Positions 35,214-46,321 of a stretch of 64,000 bases of DNA are shown here, one piece after another. Both the position numbers and the translations under genes were made by a program. Position 1 is the first letter of the stretch. Every line of letters starts with the position of its first letter. Where the stretch lies: positions 17,360,001-17,424,000 of the forward strand of contig OZ316896.1 in the NCBI GenBank assembly GCA_973895155.1. Direction: 5' to 3'. Below the pieces are notes generated by a model. That model saw nothing but the letters and a program-made list of their open reading frames with translations, was not told the origin of the DNA and made no database searches. The DNA comes from Marsupella aquatica (lineage: Eukaryota > Marchantiophyta).

Positions 35214-35754
35214 CTTTTTGGTAAGCATGTCATGAAGATGTACGTATACTGACCGAAACTTTGACAATTCTAGTTAAAATATATCCGTATTCACCTTACA
35301 AAAATTCCACATCACTTCTGTCACCCCAATTGATACGGTGACTTCACTTCTATCATTATTCTTGATATACACTTCTCTCACTTTAGAATGACACCGTCAC
35401 ATCACGTCTATCATTGTACTAATGTACTGTTCAATATGGACGAGGTTCAAGTGCTTGCAGTTCACCTAATCATCCATTTCTATAAAAAAATGTTCAGTAT
35501 GCCTATTATACCATACAAAAATATATACAGTGGTTGCTTAACTATCACCTTCTAATTGAATGCCAGACTCAGTCCAATCACGTATATATGTGGTACGCAA
35601 AGAGAGCTCGTATCACTCTGAATGTCTTTCACAGCTCTCGATCGCGAGTACGTCTTTCAAACGTGTTTAGTGTATGTGGATTTACAGTAGGTTATCACTC
35701 TCGCTCACCAGATATATCACACTCAGATATCTCTGGTTTTGTTACGACGGAGCA
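35214..35754. promoter_or_regulatory. 5' flank of the terpene synthase-like gene
   Basis: This AT-rich DNA lies between the composite repeat and the likely MTPSL start. No regulatory site could be assigned. Confidence 0.35.
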
Positions 35755-38418
35755 ATGACGATCGCCACAATTGCCCCTCAGGAGCGAAGCCGTCTCAAGG
35801 AGAGTTGGAGCGCATCAAGGATTTCAGACTGCCTAAATTTGTACCTCCCTACCCCTATAGGAGAAACCAATTTGCCGACAAGGCAAAAGCCGAGGCGAGT
35901 CGATGGGTGGAGGAATACTCCCTGCTGGAGATTTACAAGACTCCTGAGGAGCTGGAAGTCTTTTACAAATCTGACTTCCCAGAGATTGCAATGTTGTCGT
36001 ATGTTGATTGCGGCGAGAAGGAAGCCGCCTGGGTGGTCAAATTCTTCATGTGGGTGTTTATCTTTGACGACCGCCTCGATGATATCACCAACTTCAGCTC
36101 TCCCGAGAAATCGGCGGCACTCTTTTTGGAGCTCAATTTGCTGCTCATGTGGTCGTTTCCCGATAATGAGCAGATGAACGAAAAATTCGTGGAGTTCCTG
36201 GACGAGCGTGACGTCGCTGACCGGAGTCAGACTTTGGATTATTTGCACGCGAAGCTGGAGGAGGCGAGGCAGAATCCGGGCACAGGCGAGTACTTCTGGC
36301 GTCCTTTTGGTTTTGCCCACAGTCATCTGGTTCTTGTCTCCCTCGAAAGTTCTTGAATGTATGCAGAGGCTGTCAGACACAACCACAGTGGATTTTCCTA
36401 CGTTCCTGAGCTCGAGTCGATTATTCATGTTCTCTGTTCTGCAATCTAGTAATCCTCTTGTTGCGTCCATAAAGACGGTAGTCTAAGGACATAATTCTGA
36501 TTGCGCAAGCCTTGACATATCCACATCGAAAGTCCGCATTAATTGAAGACTGATTCCATGTCAAACTTGAAACATGCAGTGTATGACACTTCGTCACCTC
36601 AAGTCCATCCGCTCGCCAAGGCGTTTCGTGATCTTTGGGCCCAACTCTGCAAGACGATGCCTGCTGACTCCTTGCGCAGATGGGCCATCATGTTTCAGAA
36701 TCAGCTGCTTGCAAACGTCCAGGAAATCAGGAATCACAAAACGAAAACCATTCCGACCCTTGACGAGTACATTGCCTGTCGCAGGGAATCTGTCTCCACT
36801 TTGAGTTGCTCGGTAATTACTCTCCATCCTTGTTCATTAGGCTAGCATGCGCCCATCCCCCAAAGTGTATATATAGAGAAAACTAACTAGCATCGTAAAT
36901 AGACTTCCCCACAAAGGTGGATAAGCTGTCTTGTGATCCTGAGGTAGTGACTCGGCCAGGTTCGAAAATCCCGAGTAATTTCTTATAATGTGATGAACAG
37001 GATTGGCATGAGTTTTCTGGAGTATAACTGACGTCAATGAGTAAAAATATACAGCCGAAGTTTTTAGGATACAAAAAGCGAGTTTCTCGATCTTTTGACA
37101 AAGAGATTTAAATTATCAAGTTAGAGAACAGTCTAAGCGCTTGTGGTTGAGACTTTTGCATAGTAGGTGAATTTCGAACCTGGTATGTTTGGATATTAAG
37201 GTCCACCACTCCACAGTCTCCTTCAAACACCACTGGCCATATAAAAGGGGAAGTGTCCAAGACTTCCCCAGATTCCACTCTCTCGATCCCTTCCTCTACG
37301 TACCTAGCTAGCTTGCCAGTACTCTCGATTTTAGGAGAAATAATTCGTAATAATGAAATCTGTGGACCCAGGTTTGATGATTGGACAATGGCAGTTACTT
37401 TGATGCCTCGATGCTAGTGCAACTGCATTACATCGTAATGTATTCATGTAAGTCTATTTCTAGCTTCTTGTATATGGTTTAAGCTAGTCTTTAATTGCTG
37501 AGAGCGCTTCTCTTCCCGCTTCTATTGTCCAGGTGCTTATAGAGTTTCTGGATAAGGCACATCTACCCGATCAGGTCTTTGATTGCCCGGAAATGCAGCG
37601 GTTCCTTGTAGCTTTTGCTGACTTCGTTTCATGGCACAATGACCTTTGCTCATTCCAGAAGGTACGTATGCATCATGTGTACAACATTGTCTGCGCGCAA
37701 CTGTGTTAGCATGTTTTAGCGGATGTGTACTCGGATGTGTACTATAGCAGCAACTGTAGCTCGTCGAGAAGAGAGTTGTTAGCTTCCAAACAGCGGCTCG
37801 TTTGGTCAAGGAAAGATATATGATCGAGCCATCCAGTCTATCCTCAAATTTTCGATTTCTTCAGCTTCTGTGCCAGCGTTTCAGCAAATGCATAAACATT
37901 TTTCCCTGGAGCCGCGTCAATGCCGCTCCCATGGGATCGTTAAGTGGCATAGATGCTCCTAACTCTCAGGAAGACTGCTCTGAACCTCGCTTGCCTTTCG
38001 TAGCTAGTACATTTTGCACCAGACATGCGACATGCTACCATCCAAACTTAAGTACTTCGTATACTAGATTTAGCGAGTCAACTTCAAAAACTTCAGTGGC
38101 ATGGTTGACGTAGCGCATGGATGTGAACTGGTGTAATGTTTTCAGGAAGCTATGCTAGGAGACGTGTACAACTTGGTGATTGTTTTAAGCCACGCAGAAG
38201 GTTGCTCATATGCAGAGGCTGGGATCAAAGTGCACCAGATGATCTTGGATAAAATCGTGGAGATGGAAAAAGCAATCGGTGAATTGGGAAAGGTGACACC
38301 GCCTGAATATCAGCATGCAATTTCAAGATATGTTCATTTTACACGGACTTTCGTCACGGCTACTTATTACTGGCATGACAAGTCTGCACGGTACATGCTG
38401 AAAGAGAGTTGTTGCTAG
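35755..38418 (+). CDS. Microbial-type terpene synthase-like protein (MTPSL), class I
   Basis: Four exons, 35755-36285, 36580-36812, 37533-37661 and 38146-38418, give about 388 residues. This is shorter than typical plant terpene synthases and normal for MTPSLs. The metal-binding motif is DDRLDD within FFMWVFIFDDRLDDITNF. The NSE motif NDLCSFQKE spans the exon 3/4 junction and keeps all ligands. Other family blocks are FRLPKFVPPYPYRRN, HPLAKAFRDLWAQL, PTLDEYIACRRESV and the end YWHDKSARYMLKESC. It should ionise a prenyl diphosphate (C10 or C15) with Mg2+ to make a mono- or sesquiterpene; the product cannot be predicted. Intron 1 appears to be GC-AG. The first ATG (35755) is one base out of frame with the body, so the N-terminus is uncertain. 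The family is known from non-seed plants and resembles bacterial and fungal enzymes. Confidence 0.88.
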
Positions 38419-40017
38419 CAAGAGGTGTCGCTAGACTATGCAAACGGTAGGTTTTCTGCACAACATGTCAAAGGGTTACTTTGACCGAAAATCCCACCGA
38501 AAACGGATAGCTCTATCCATTAAACCAAAATTAGCTATCTAAATACTCCGGGTGACCCGGACTGCTCATTCCATAATTGGGTTTATCGCGTTTGCGGACG
38601 GGGCGCCTAACCACGGCCCTCCAATCGACCACCATATCAATCTCATCTGTCCATCAAATGACAAGATCTAGGGCTCAAAATGTAACTCTCAGTGAGATAT
38701 ACCTCTCAGAAAAAACCTCAGTGAAAAATGAGTGAGAAATAATGAAAAACAAACAGAGCGTTCTGATTGGTTGTTACCATAATTTTGAATTTTGAATTTT
38801 ATGGCAATCCGGGCAGGGGACACCTGTCCCCATAAACGCACAGGGTGCAGGGCAGAGTCTCGGGTGACTCACACAGGTAGCGCCGGGTCCGGAGGGGCTT
38901 TGCCTTGGCCGAGGGCTGCAGCCGGGGATTATCTTTATATGGAGTTGGTGATACTCTATTTTTGAATAACTTCCCATAGCACAACTCAATCGCAACTCAA
39001 TCGAGCTCCAGCTATGGCAGCCTGTGACTTGAAAGGAAATGGGAAGGCAAGCTCCCACAGATCAGCCAACAAGCTGTGAGGAATCGAGCGAGAGGGCAAG
39101 CACGAGTGAGAGGGAGGCGAGCTTCAGTGTTGTGGCTATGGTGGAAGTTGCAAGCTGTGAAGAATGGGACGAGGTGCAGTGCCGGCCAAAAGCTGTGAGC
39201 ACTGGGAGGGGTTGCGGCTAGGGCAGGGCCCTGCAAAGGGTAGGTGAGAAGACCCTGTCATCACCGGGTGAGCAAGGGGCGACTGCTGCCCTACGGACGG
39301 TGAATAGTGTTCGGGCAGGACTCGGGGTACCTTATATACCCGAGTTGTGGTTTAACGCACAATAGCAAGACTTGTAAGATCTACTAACTGTATGCTACGG
39401 CTGTGATCAACGACTTAGTAAGTTACGTATATATGTACCCGTCCAAGACTAGAGCTGGAGAAAGGGGAAAGGTTCAGAGTGATTTGTCTTTGCCGTGCCT
39501 GGACTTACAAATTCAAGCCCGTATTTATAGATCCTTTGGACCAACTATATACCAGGCCTGTGACCAAAGGGGGTTGGGTCACATTAGGCTGAACTATAAA
39601 GAGCAAGTATTAAATATACTTAGCTTATGTCACCAATGGAAGTGTCTTTAATAGCAAAAATTGGATTCATGTTTCTATGATATGATATATTATTCTTAGA
39701 AGTTTAGTTTTAAATAGGTATTATGAAATCATTATCTATGAATCAGGTCCAGCAAAAGTAAGCAAGCATACCAAATCTCATCACTTTTTTTGGTGAAGAA
39801 ACATAATAACTACAAGGTACAAATCTATCATTTTATTTGTTTGGAAAAACATAACAAATACAAGGTAAAGAGCTACAATAAGTGCTCTCTAATTATTCAG
39901 ATAAAAATAGTTTTCAACTTGATGAAGGAAATAAGAGTATTGAACCCTAAATGTATCTAAAACACTAACTTTAACCCTAGAGCATTCACTACCTAATCTG
40001 GAATAAATCATAAAGAA
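38419..40017. other. Intergenic DNA, no gene seen
   Basis: The first half is mixed composition and the second is AT-rich. Short ORFs (for example 38774-39058 minus) have no motifs. No repeat structure was recognised beyond low complexity. Confidence 0.35.
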
Positions 40018-41420
40018 TTAAGTTTTTTTTCTTCGCTCATCGTCAACCTTTCGTTGATGTATCAACGGACCAATATCTGAAGGATGAACACAAGGATGAA
40101 CACAGTCATAGGCAAAATATTTTTCAAACACTATATTGCATAAAACATTTATGTGCAATATTGCTACATAATTGAGGCAAACTGCAAATTCTGCACCGCT
40201 CAAGTTAAGAACTGCTTTTTCAACAGTTGCACCTTGCACCTTGTGAACTGTTATAGCATCAGCAAGAACTAAAGTAATTTTTTTTCTTGATAATGATTTG
40301 CGTCCATATGATGTTTTTTTTCCCATGTGGCCACAGATGGAGGTATAGGTACCAATGGTATTCCATTTGAAGCATGCCAATATGTAAGGCTTTTATAATT
40401 TTTTATAGCTAAAAACACAAGATCTGGTAAATTATTGGTGGCATCTAAAGGATCCAACCATACAAGATCATGGACAATTGCTGTAGTTCCATTGATAAGA
40501 CCTTCTTGCACCCAAAGATTCTGGGTCAACATCACATTGGATCCTTTAGATAAAAGTATTTTTGTCACAAGACCTCCAACATCATCTACACTACCTTTTA
40601 GGGCATCCCTCCCTCTTGTTGGATGATCAACAACCAAAATCCTAATAGGCAAGCCACTATCTTTCAGAACTGATTCATTGTAGATCACAACATCTTTTTT
40701 TCTCGGATAGATTAGAATAGCATCCTTCATGTTCTCTAGTTCTTGTTGCAATAATTTCAATCGTCCATTAAAATCCACTTTAAATCGTGTCGCCATCAAC
40801 TCCCAATCTTCACGTGTGCAACATCGATCATGCAATCTTAGTAATAAGTCTCTAAACTTTATTTGCTCTTGGTCATTGCCCCTTTGCTGCATTACAGTTG
40901 ATAAAATTGTGGAGACCTCAAATGAAAGATATGCTAATTTTCCTCGCAAGGCTTGCTCAAGTGCATCTCCACCAAATTTGGATAGGTCCCCAAATAGAGG
41001 AGTATCGCCCACCGGAGGAAGTTGCCCAAAATCCCCAAATAATAGATTGAACGGAAATTCCACCAAAAACATTTATCTGAGGAATTAGGAAATGCTTGGC
41101 ACAAGCGTCAGTCTATTTTTGCCAATGATTTTAACCCTACCATTTATGCATCGGTCTTATTGATAAGGCTGAATGATAGGTTTGGCCCTTTATGGCATGA
41201 GCTACAACTCCTGTGGGTGCAATTCAGATTAATGCGGATGACAAGTTTGGATCTTTTTGTCGAGCTATACCATGTGAAATAGCTCCAATCAAGAGAGATT
41301 TTCCCGTTCCACCGACCCCATCAGCGACTATGTCGTCACTACCACCGGCTAAGCAAACTCACACTAGTTCAAAAGAATGCGATAAAAATTTGTCTATAAA
41401 CTATCCTAATGATCGAGTGC
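40018..41420 (-). pseudogene. Decayed PIF1-like (Helitron-type) DNA helicase
   Basis: On the minus strand the motif order of a PIF1 helicase is readable but broken. Walker A GVGGTGKS lies near 41296-41319, followed in frame by a TGA. Next come LLFGDFGQLPPVGD (about 41030), LTQNLWVQEGLINGTTAIVHDL (about 40500) and, in another frame, LADAITVHKVQGATVEKAVL (about 40220) then CLNYVAI, the equivalent of TYVALSR. The frame change falls at or near a run of eight A residues in the coding sense (T-run near 40313-40322). In plants such helicases are either chromosomal PIF1 or part of Helitron Rep-Hel proteins. No Rep domain was found here, so a Helitron origin is inference. Confidence 0.8.
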
Positions 41421-42640
41421 GTCCCTCCACAACCACCTGAGAAAATGGTGGGTTGCAAACAATGCCTATGGCACCTCTTGCCCCAGAAAATACCTTTGAG
41501 GTTGCTTTGGCAAAAAAAAAAAGGCAAAAGAATAGGCAATGAGAGGGAGGAGGAGAGGTGAAACAGAAAAAAGAGAATGAGGAGATTGAGGGATTTTTTT
41601 TCCTTTTATGCTAATCTTGCCCTTACCTCTAATTAATGTCATACCTAATCAATGTTAATATTGTACTTACCTTAATTGAAAGCCCACCTAGCCCACTTAG
41701 CTCCAATTATAAACACACCTAACTCATATTTAGTTCATGCTTTTAATGAGCGCATGTTAGTCTCCCAAGAGTAAGGAAAAAACAGATGTAATTTGAAAGA
41801 AAGATTTTTAAAAATCAAATTGTCCACTTCCCTTTTATATTCATCCCCTTCATTTACTACCTTAAGTGTTTCCAAAGATTAAAAGAAAATATAAATTCTC
41901 ATTATGATTCTTTCGAAAGAAAAAGTAACCCTTGTTCAAAGATGTTGTACACAAGTACATACCCCTTTTCCCAAGAAAAATAAATAAATGGATTAATAGC
42001 AATAAACACTCTTTAGAAAGAAACAAAACATTAAATACTCCCTTTCATCTCCTTTTGTCTGATATGCTGTAGTACATATATAATACTCTCGGGAAAATAT
42101 TTTATTCTCTTCAATGTAAGTCTGCAATACATGTACAATATTAAGATGAAAATACTTTACTCTCCTCCCTCAATGTAAGTCATCATGACAATAAGTGAGA
42201 CCTAGTTACTAAAGACAAAGTATAGCACACCAATGTATTAGAATGAAAATATTGGAACCAAACCAAAATATTTTGGGACTATTTTTGGGCCTCCATCATA
42301 TCTACAGAACTAAAGTTCAGCCAATAAATGTACTTTTGACATCTACAACTATAATAAGTGTGTCCTTAGTCCCCTTATGAAATCCAAAACTGGCGGGAAT
42401 CAAAACTGGGTACACAATTGGCGGGAATTAAAACTGGTTGTTAGATATTTTAGAGTATTATGATATTATAGTATCCATTTAATTAGCACTTGCCCTCTCT
42501 GGCGAGGCCTCCCACACCCATGCCTTCATTATGGACCCACCTCGCAAAATACTTACACGGGCATCAAATGCTTGAGATGCCTCGCTGGCCCTCACGATAT
42601 ATGCTTTGCCCTCCCCTCGGTCCCGATGCACTCGCCCCTG
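41421..42640. other. AT-rich DNA, no gene seen
   Basis: This low-GC stretch lacks long ORFs. It probably belongs to the decayed element carrying the helicase. Confidence 0.3.
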
Positions 42641-42721
42641 CCATTTGCCCCCCCCCCCCCCTGTTCGACTCCCTATCAACCGGCCCTCACTGCGCTGTGC
42701 AACGCACTGGCATAGGGCTTG
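42640..42721 (+). mobile_element. Helitron-like 3' terminus, copy
   Basis: After a C-run the sequence CGACTCCCTATCAACCGGCC, TGTGCAACGCACTGGCATAG and GGCTTG closely parallels the end at 60580-60647 (CGACTCCTTATGGACTGGCC, ATGCAACACATGG, GGCATAGGGCTAG). The last four bases are CTTG rather than CTAG. Confidence 0.45.
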
Positions 42722-42933
42722 TCTAAAATGTATCTTCCAAAATCATAAGAATTCACCCTGTACTGATGGACATAATGGATGGACTCTTTCACATACAGGA
42801 CTCCAGAAATTAAGTCAATGCCATTCAAGTTACATTTTTGGTGGACCCATATTGTTGTCACTTTTATCTCAACCAAAGCTATACATCCACTCAACATCCT
42901 TATCTGGCATTCAAGTATAACAGAATTATGATC

Positions 42934-42972
42934 GCCCAGCTGAGAACTTGGTTCTAATGGTCTCAGCTGGGC
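42934..42972. repeat. Short hairpin, 12-bp perfect stem
   Basis: GCCCAGCTGAGA at 42934-42945 pairs perfectly with TCTCAGCTGGGC at 42961-42972 across a 15-base loop. The DNA around it is AT-rich and non-coding. Confidence 0.8.
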
Positions 42973-43791
42973 AATACTCCAAGCAGCTAGGGTCCCATAT
43001 CATTTTGTCATTTTGGATAATGAATAGCCTAAGAATAAGAAATAAATTTTTTAATTAATGATTATTTTTTAACCTTATTTTTTGCAATATCTTTAGTTTG
43101 GAGTATTCTAGGTTACAAACATTTATTACAAATTTAAAATAAAAATCTCTTAGTGTTTTAATGTCTTGTTACCAGAACTTAATATGTGCAATAATAGCCC
43201 CTCAAAACATGAGCAAAGTTACCAAAACATTATGAACAGTAATAACCCCTCATAATTCAAGCTAAAAGTTGTCTTTTTCAGGTGTAAGCAAGCATGTTAT
43301 TCTAGATTCTTAATGTCCTCAGTGATTTTCCCCTGAGTTTGTATTTTCCAGGGCATTCTGGAGCATAATGCCTTGTCAAGATCTAGATACTCTCTTTGCA
43401 AAGACTCTCCTCTACTTTTATTGAAGGTAGAGACTGAAATAAAACTTTCTCACTAGGCCCTTTAGTAACACGGTGATGGACCAAATGAGAGGTGCGACGG
43501 CAAAAGGAGAAGAGTCCTTCAACTTTTGCTGATCTACGCCAAAATCCGCAACAATTTCATCAAAAATCAGTTGATTTCACTTGAAGGGAATTTTTGGATA
43601 GGAAACAACATTACAAGCAATGGTTCCCAAGCCCGAAAATGATGCTTTTGTGATTTCTAATAAGGTAGAGAAAATTTTCACTGAAAAATTATAGACAATA
43701 GAACAAATGACTATTCCCATAATCTGGTGGTTCCTTGGATTTGCTGTGCTTTTGTTCTTTCTCTAGAAATGTACAGTGAGTAATCTATGTA
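42973..43791. other. Intergenic repeat-like DNA, no gene seen
   Basis: Segments at about 43185-43270 and 43320-43430 match a dispersed repeat at 22290-22490. Nothing coding is recognised. Confidence 0.4.
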
Positions 43792-44077
43792 ATATTTTGT
43801 TTAGCCCCTGTGACCTGCAACAACACAATGTGTTCACGAACACAGTCAAACGTGTAGGTGAATCTGGAATACACTCAACACACTCTGCAATTTAGTGGAC
43901 GAGGACCCCAATACAGATTCTGGAATACAGTCAACACACTCTGCAAATTAATGAAAGAGGACCCAATACAGATTCTGGAATACACTCAACACACTGCAAA
44001 TTAGGAGGACTTTACGAGAGGTGGGGGGCACTTGGGAGTTTTTTTCACCAAAGCAAACTGGAGGGCCATTGCACACA

Positions 44078-44410
44078 CTAAATATAGTGTCCCTGGGCTA
44101 AAATCATTTTTTGAATATTTTTATTGCCCCCAATGTCTTGTAAAGCCAAGTGCAGCCAATGGTGCCAAATTAATTGACTAAAAGAAAGATTGAGGACCCA
44201 CTCCACCTGAATATCACGTAATCTTTGGCTAAAGTCTTTGTAAATGTGAAGAGAGAATATCTTATGAAGAACTTCTGGGTCCCTTTTTAATGCAACTGAC
44301 TTAAAATAGAAATGGACCAAGCGGCCAGAAAAAGAGACCACCAAGAGAGGTGGTCTAAAATCTAGGACAAAAGAGTGCTCCCAACGATTTGTCTGGGTTC
44401 TGAAACTGAA
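44078..44410 (-). CDS. Hypothetical ORF fragment inside composite repeat copy 2
   Basis: A minus-strand frame open from about 44488 to 44078 includes a protein-like part (RWEHSFVLDFRPPLLVVSFS, then a basic/hydrophobic segment and FSQLIWHHWLHLALQDIGG). It lies in DNA absent from copy 1. I do not recognise the family. It may be a fragment of a transposon protein or chance; there is no convincing ATG. Confidence 0.2.
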   Translation of the reverse strand, partial: FSFRTQTNRWEHSFVLDFRPPLLVVSFSGRLVHFYFKSVALKRDPEVLHKIFSLHIYKDFSQRLRDIQVEWVLNLSFSQLIWHHWLHLALQDIGGNKNIQKMILAQGHYI

Positions 44411-44436
44411 CCATTCCTTCAGAGTGGATCCTGTAT

Positions 44437-45266
44437 CTGCGTAGTCCCGGGTCGGACAAATAGGGCCATTTGGGGCAACAAATGACATATGTCATCCCGG
44501 TCGATCCCGGCCGGGTGACAGAGTCGGGCTGGGAGAAAGTTCAGGAGGTTGGCCGGTCGGGCTGGCCGAGGGACCTCGGGAGGTCAGGCCGGCTGGGAGT
44601 AGGTGGAGAGCCGGGCGGGGAGGGAGAGTGGGGGGGGAGAGTCGGGCGGGGAGGGCTGGTCGGGGGGGGGGGGGGGGGGACAGGCACCCGGGCCAGGCCG
44701 GGAATAGGCACACTTAACCGGGAGAGTCGGGCAGGGAGGGCTGGTTGGGGGGGGGGGGGAGAGCCGGCCGGGCCGGGCCGGGAAGGGGAGGCCCGGCCGG
44801 GACTACGCAGCTGGGCCAGGTATAGACAGTCGCAGCTGGGCCGGGAATAGGCTCACTGAACTGGGGGGAGTCCGGGACCGGCTGGGAGACTTTGGGCGGG
44901 TGGGGAGGGCCGGTTGGGGGAGAGCCGGGCGGGCCGGGCCAGGAAAGAGCTGGACCGGGAAGGGGAGGCTGGGCTGGGACTATGCAGCCGGGCCAGGAAT
45001 AGGCTCACTTAATTGGGGGAGTTTGGGACTGGGCCGGGAATAGGCTCACTTAACTGGGGGAGTTTGGGACCGGGCCGGGAGACTTTGGGACCATGCCAGG
45101 AGGGTTCGGGAAAGTCTGGGACCCGGCCGGGAGGGGTCGGGAGAGTTTGGGACCGGGCCGGGGAATATAAGGGGATATTGGACAAACAGGCCGTTTTTGG
45201 GCGGACAAGTTGTCATTTGTCGTGTCAGACAAGTAGACATCTTGTCCAACAGTGAAAACCTGGTGT
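44437..45266. mobile_element. GC-rich insertion with imperfect terminal inverted repeats and G-tracts
   Basis: The left end reads GTCGGACAAATAGGGCCATT then GGGGCAACAAATGACA. The reverse complement of the right end begins GTTGGACAAGATGTC and continues to GACAAATGACAAC, giving imperfect TIRs of about 37 bp. The interior is degenerate tandem arrays of CCGGGCCGGGA and TTAACTGGGGGAGT with G-runs of up to about 18. A second, shorter member is at about 54637-54842. Copy 1 of the host repeat lacks it (junction GATCCTGTAG|CGCTTGTGCAATAA at 32490-32510). Confidence 0.6.
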
Positions 45267-45981
45267 GCAATAAAATGGTGATCCGTTCTTCTCATCTCCG
45301 ACTGCCGGGGTGTTCATTTCATCAACATTCGTCAAAGACAGCCATTCTTCTTCCAAACATCAGTCTCCTCAGTTCTGCGGTTTGCATTTTGCAGACTGAT
45401 AATATGTTCTTTCCCGCAAAAATGTATATGAATCCTGCCCGCCTGCCCGCCAAGATGTTAATGACCACTATAAATAACTAAGCATTTATTTTGGAGTGAA
45501 AAAGTATATTAATGATATATACACAAGGGTTGGTTACTTGGTTTTGGATACTCCCATGGATGCACTATAAGAGCACTCCCACTTGTGCACACCACATAGC
45601 CTCGCCATCGGGAAGATTTAGCGAGCCAGTTTCCCACCTGTCCTGCATTTCACACTCACCGAAAATGGCCAACCATAGTTTGGACCACAAAAAAATGAAG
45701 TGTTGAGTGCACTCACCAGAGCAGCTACATAGATGTCGGATCTAAGCGGGCTATGTCCTGCTAGCCTCAGCCACAATCATGCCCTCAGCTAGCAGCAACT
45801 GCAATTGTGCTCCAATGATCACTTTACAGGAAGGGCACTTTGTGACTTTTCATGAAAGCAAACTAGAGGGCCACTTTTTGGTCGCCACATTGTTCTAAAG
45901 CCTGTTATATAGGCCTACAAGAGGGGCCCTAAGTTATCTCTCCACAAACATGTGAAAAATCCAAGGAGTGTGAGAAACAAA

Positions 45982-46305
45982 ACCAATTGGGTTAGGTCAA
46001 TTGGCTAGGGGATTTGCCTGGACCTGAGAGGTCCCAGGTTCAATCCCCCCTCCACACACTGGACTGTGGAGGATATATGTGTGTGGGTGGGATGGGTTTT
46101 GTAGGTAGTGGATTGGAGTTCTGATTATCTGCTCGGCCCTTGGTTGCCCACTTTGTGGCCCTGATGTAACCCTTCCTGGTGCGGGTCCTGTCGGATCCGT
46201 TGGCAGGGGCTCACCCTGGTCTGGGTTCATTACGGAAAAACTGTCACATTGGGGTGGGGGGAGTCTAATTGTATTTCCTCCCCATTTCCTTTCAAGACAA
46301 AAAAA
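45982..46305 (+). mobile_element. tRNA-derived SINE with 16-bp target-site duplication
   Basis: The head GGGTTAGGTCAATTGGCTAG resembles a pol III A box. GGTCCCAGGTTCAATCCCCC about 30 bp further on carries a B box. The element ends in an A-rich tail (GACAAAAAAA). GAGTGTGAGAAACAAA occurs immediately before it (45966-45981) and after it (46306-46321), an exact 16-bp target-site duplication. Length is 324 bp. The tRNA-like head recurs on the minus strand at about 54003. Confidence 0.88.
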
Positions 46306-46321
46306 GAGTGTGAGAAACAAA

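Larger units (their letters stand above)
43792..45882 (+). repeat. Composite dispersed repeat, copy 2, with its own insertions
   Basis: This block matches copy 1 (32097-35213) in order and orientation but lacks the 2.09-kb insertion at 32743-34830. Instead it carries extra DNA at about 44006-44395 and at about 44437-45266. The shared sequence resumes at GTGCAATAAAATGGTGATCC (45271) and continues to CTAGAGGGCCACTTTTTGG. Confidence 0.8.

Noticed and set aside
35778-36470. 230-codon antisense ORF opposite MTPSL exon 1
   Set aside because: It is a shadow of the sense coding frame, which carries the real terpene synthase motifs.
44470-44850. Gly-rich 126-codon ORF
   Set aside because: It is a translation of CCGGG/GGGG tandem repeats in the GC-rich element.
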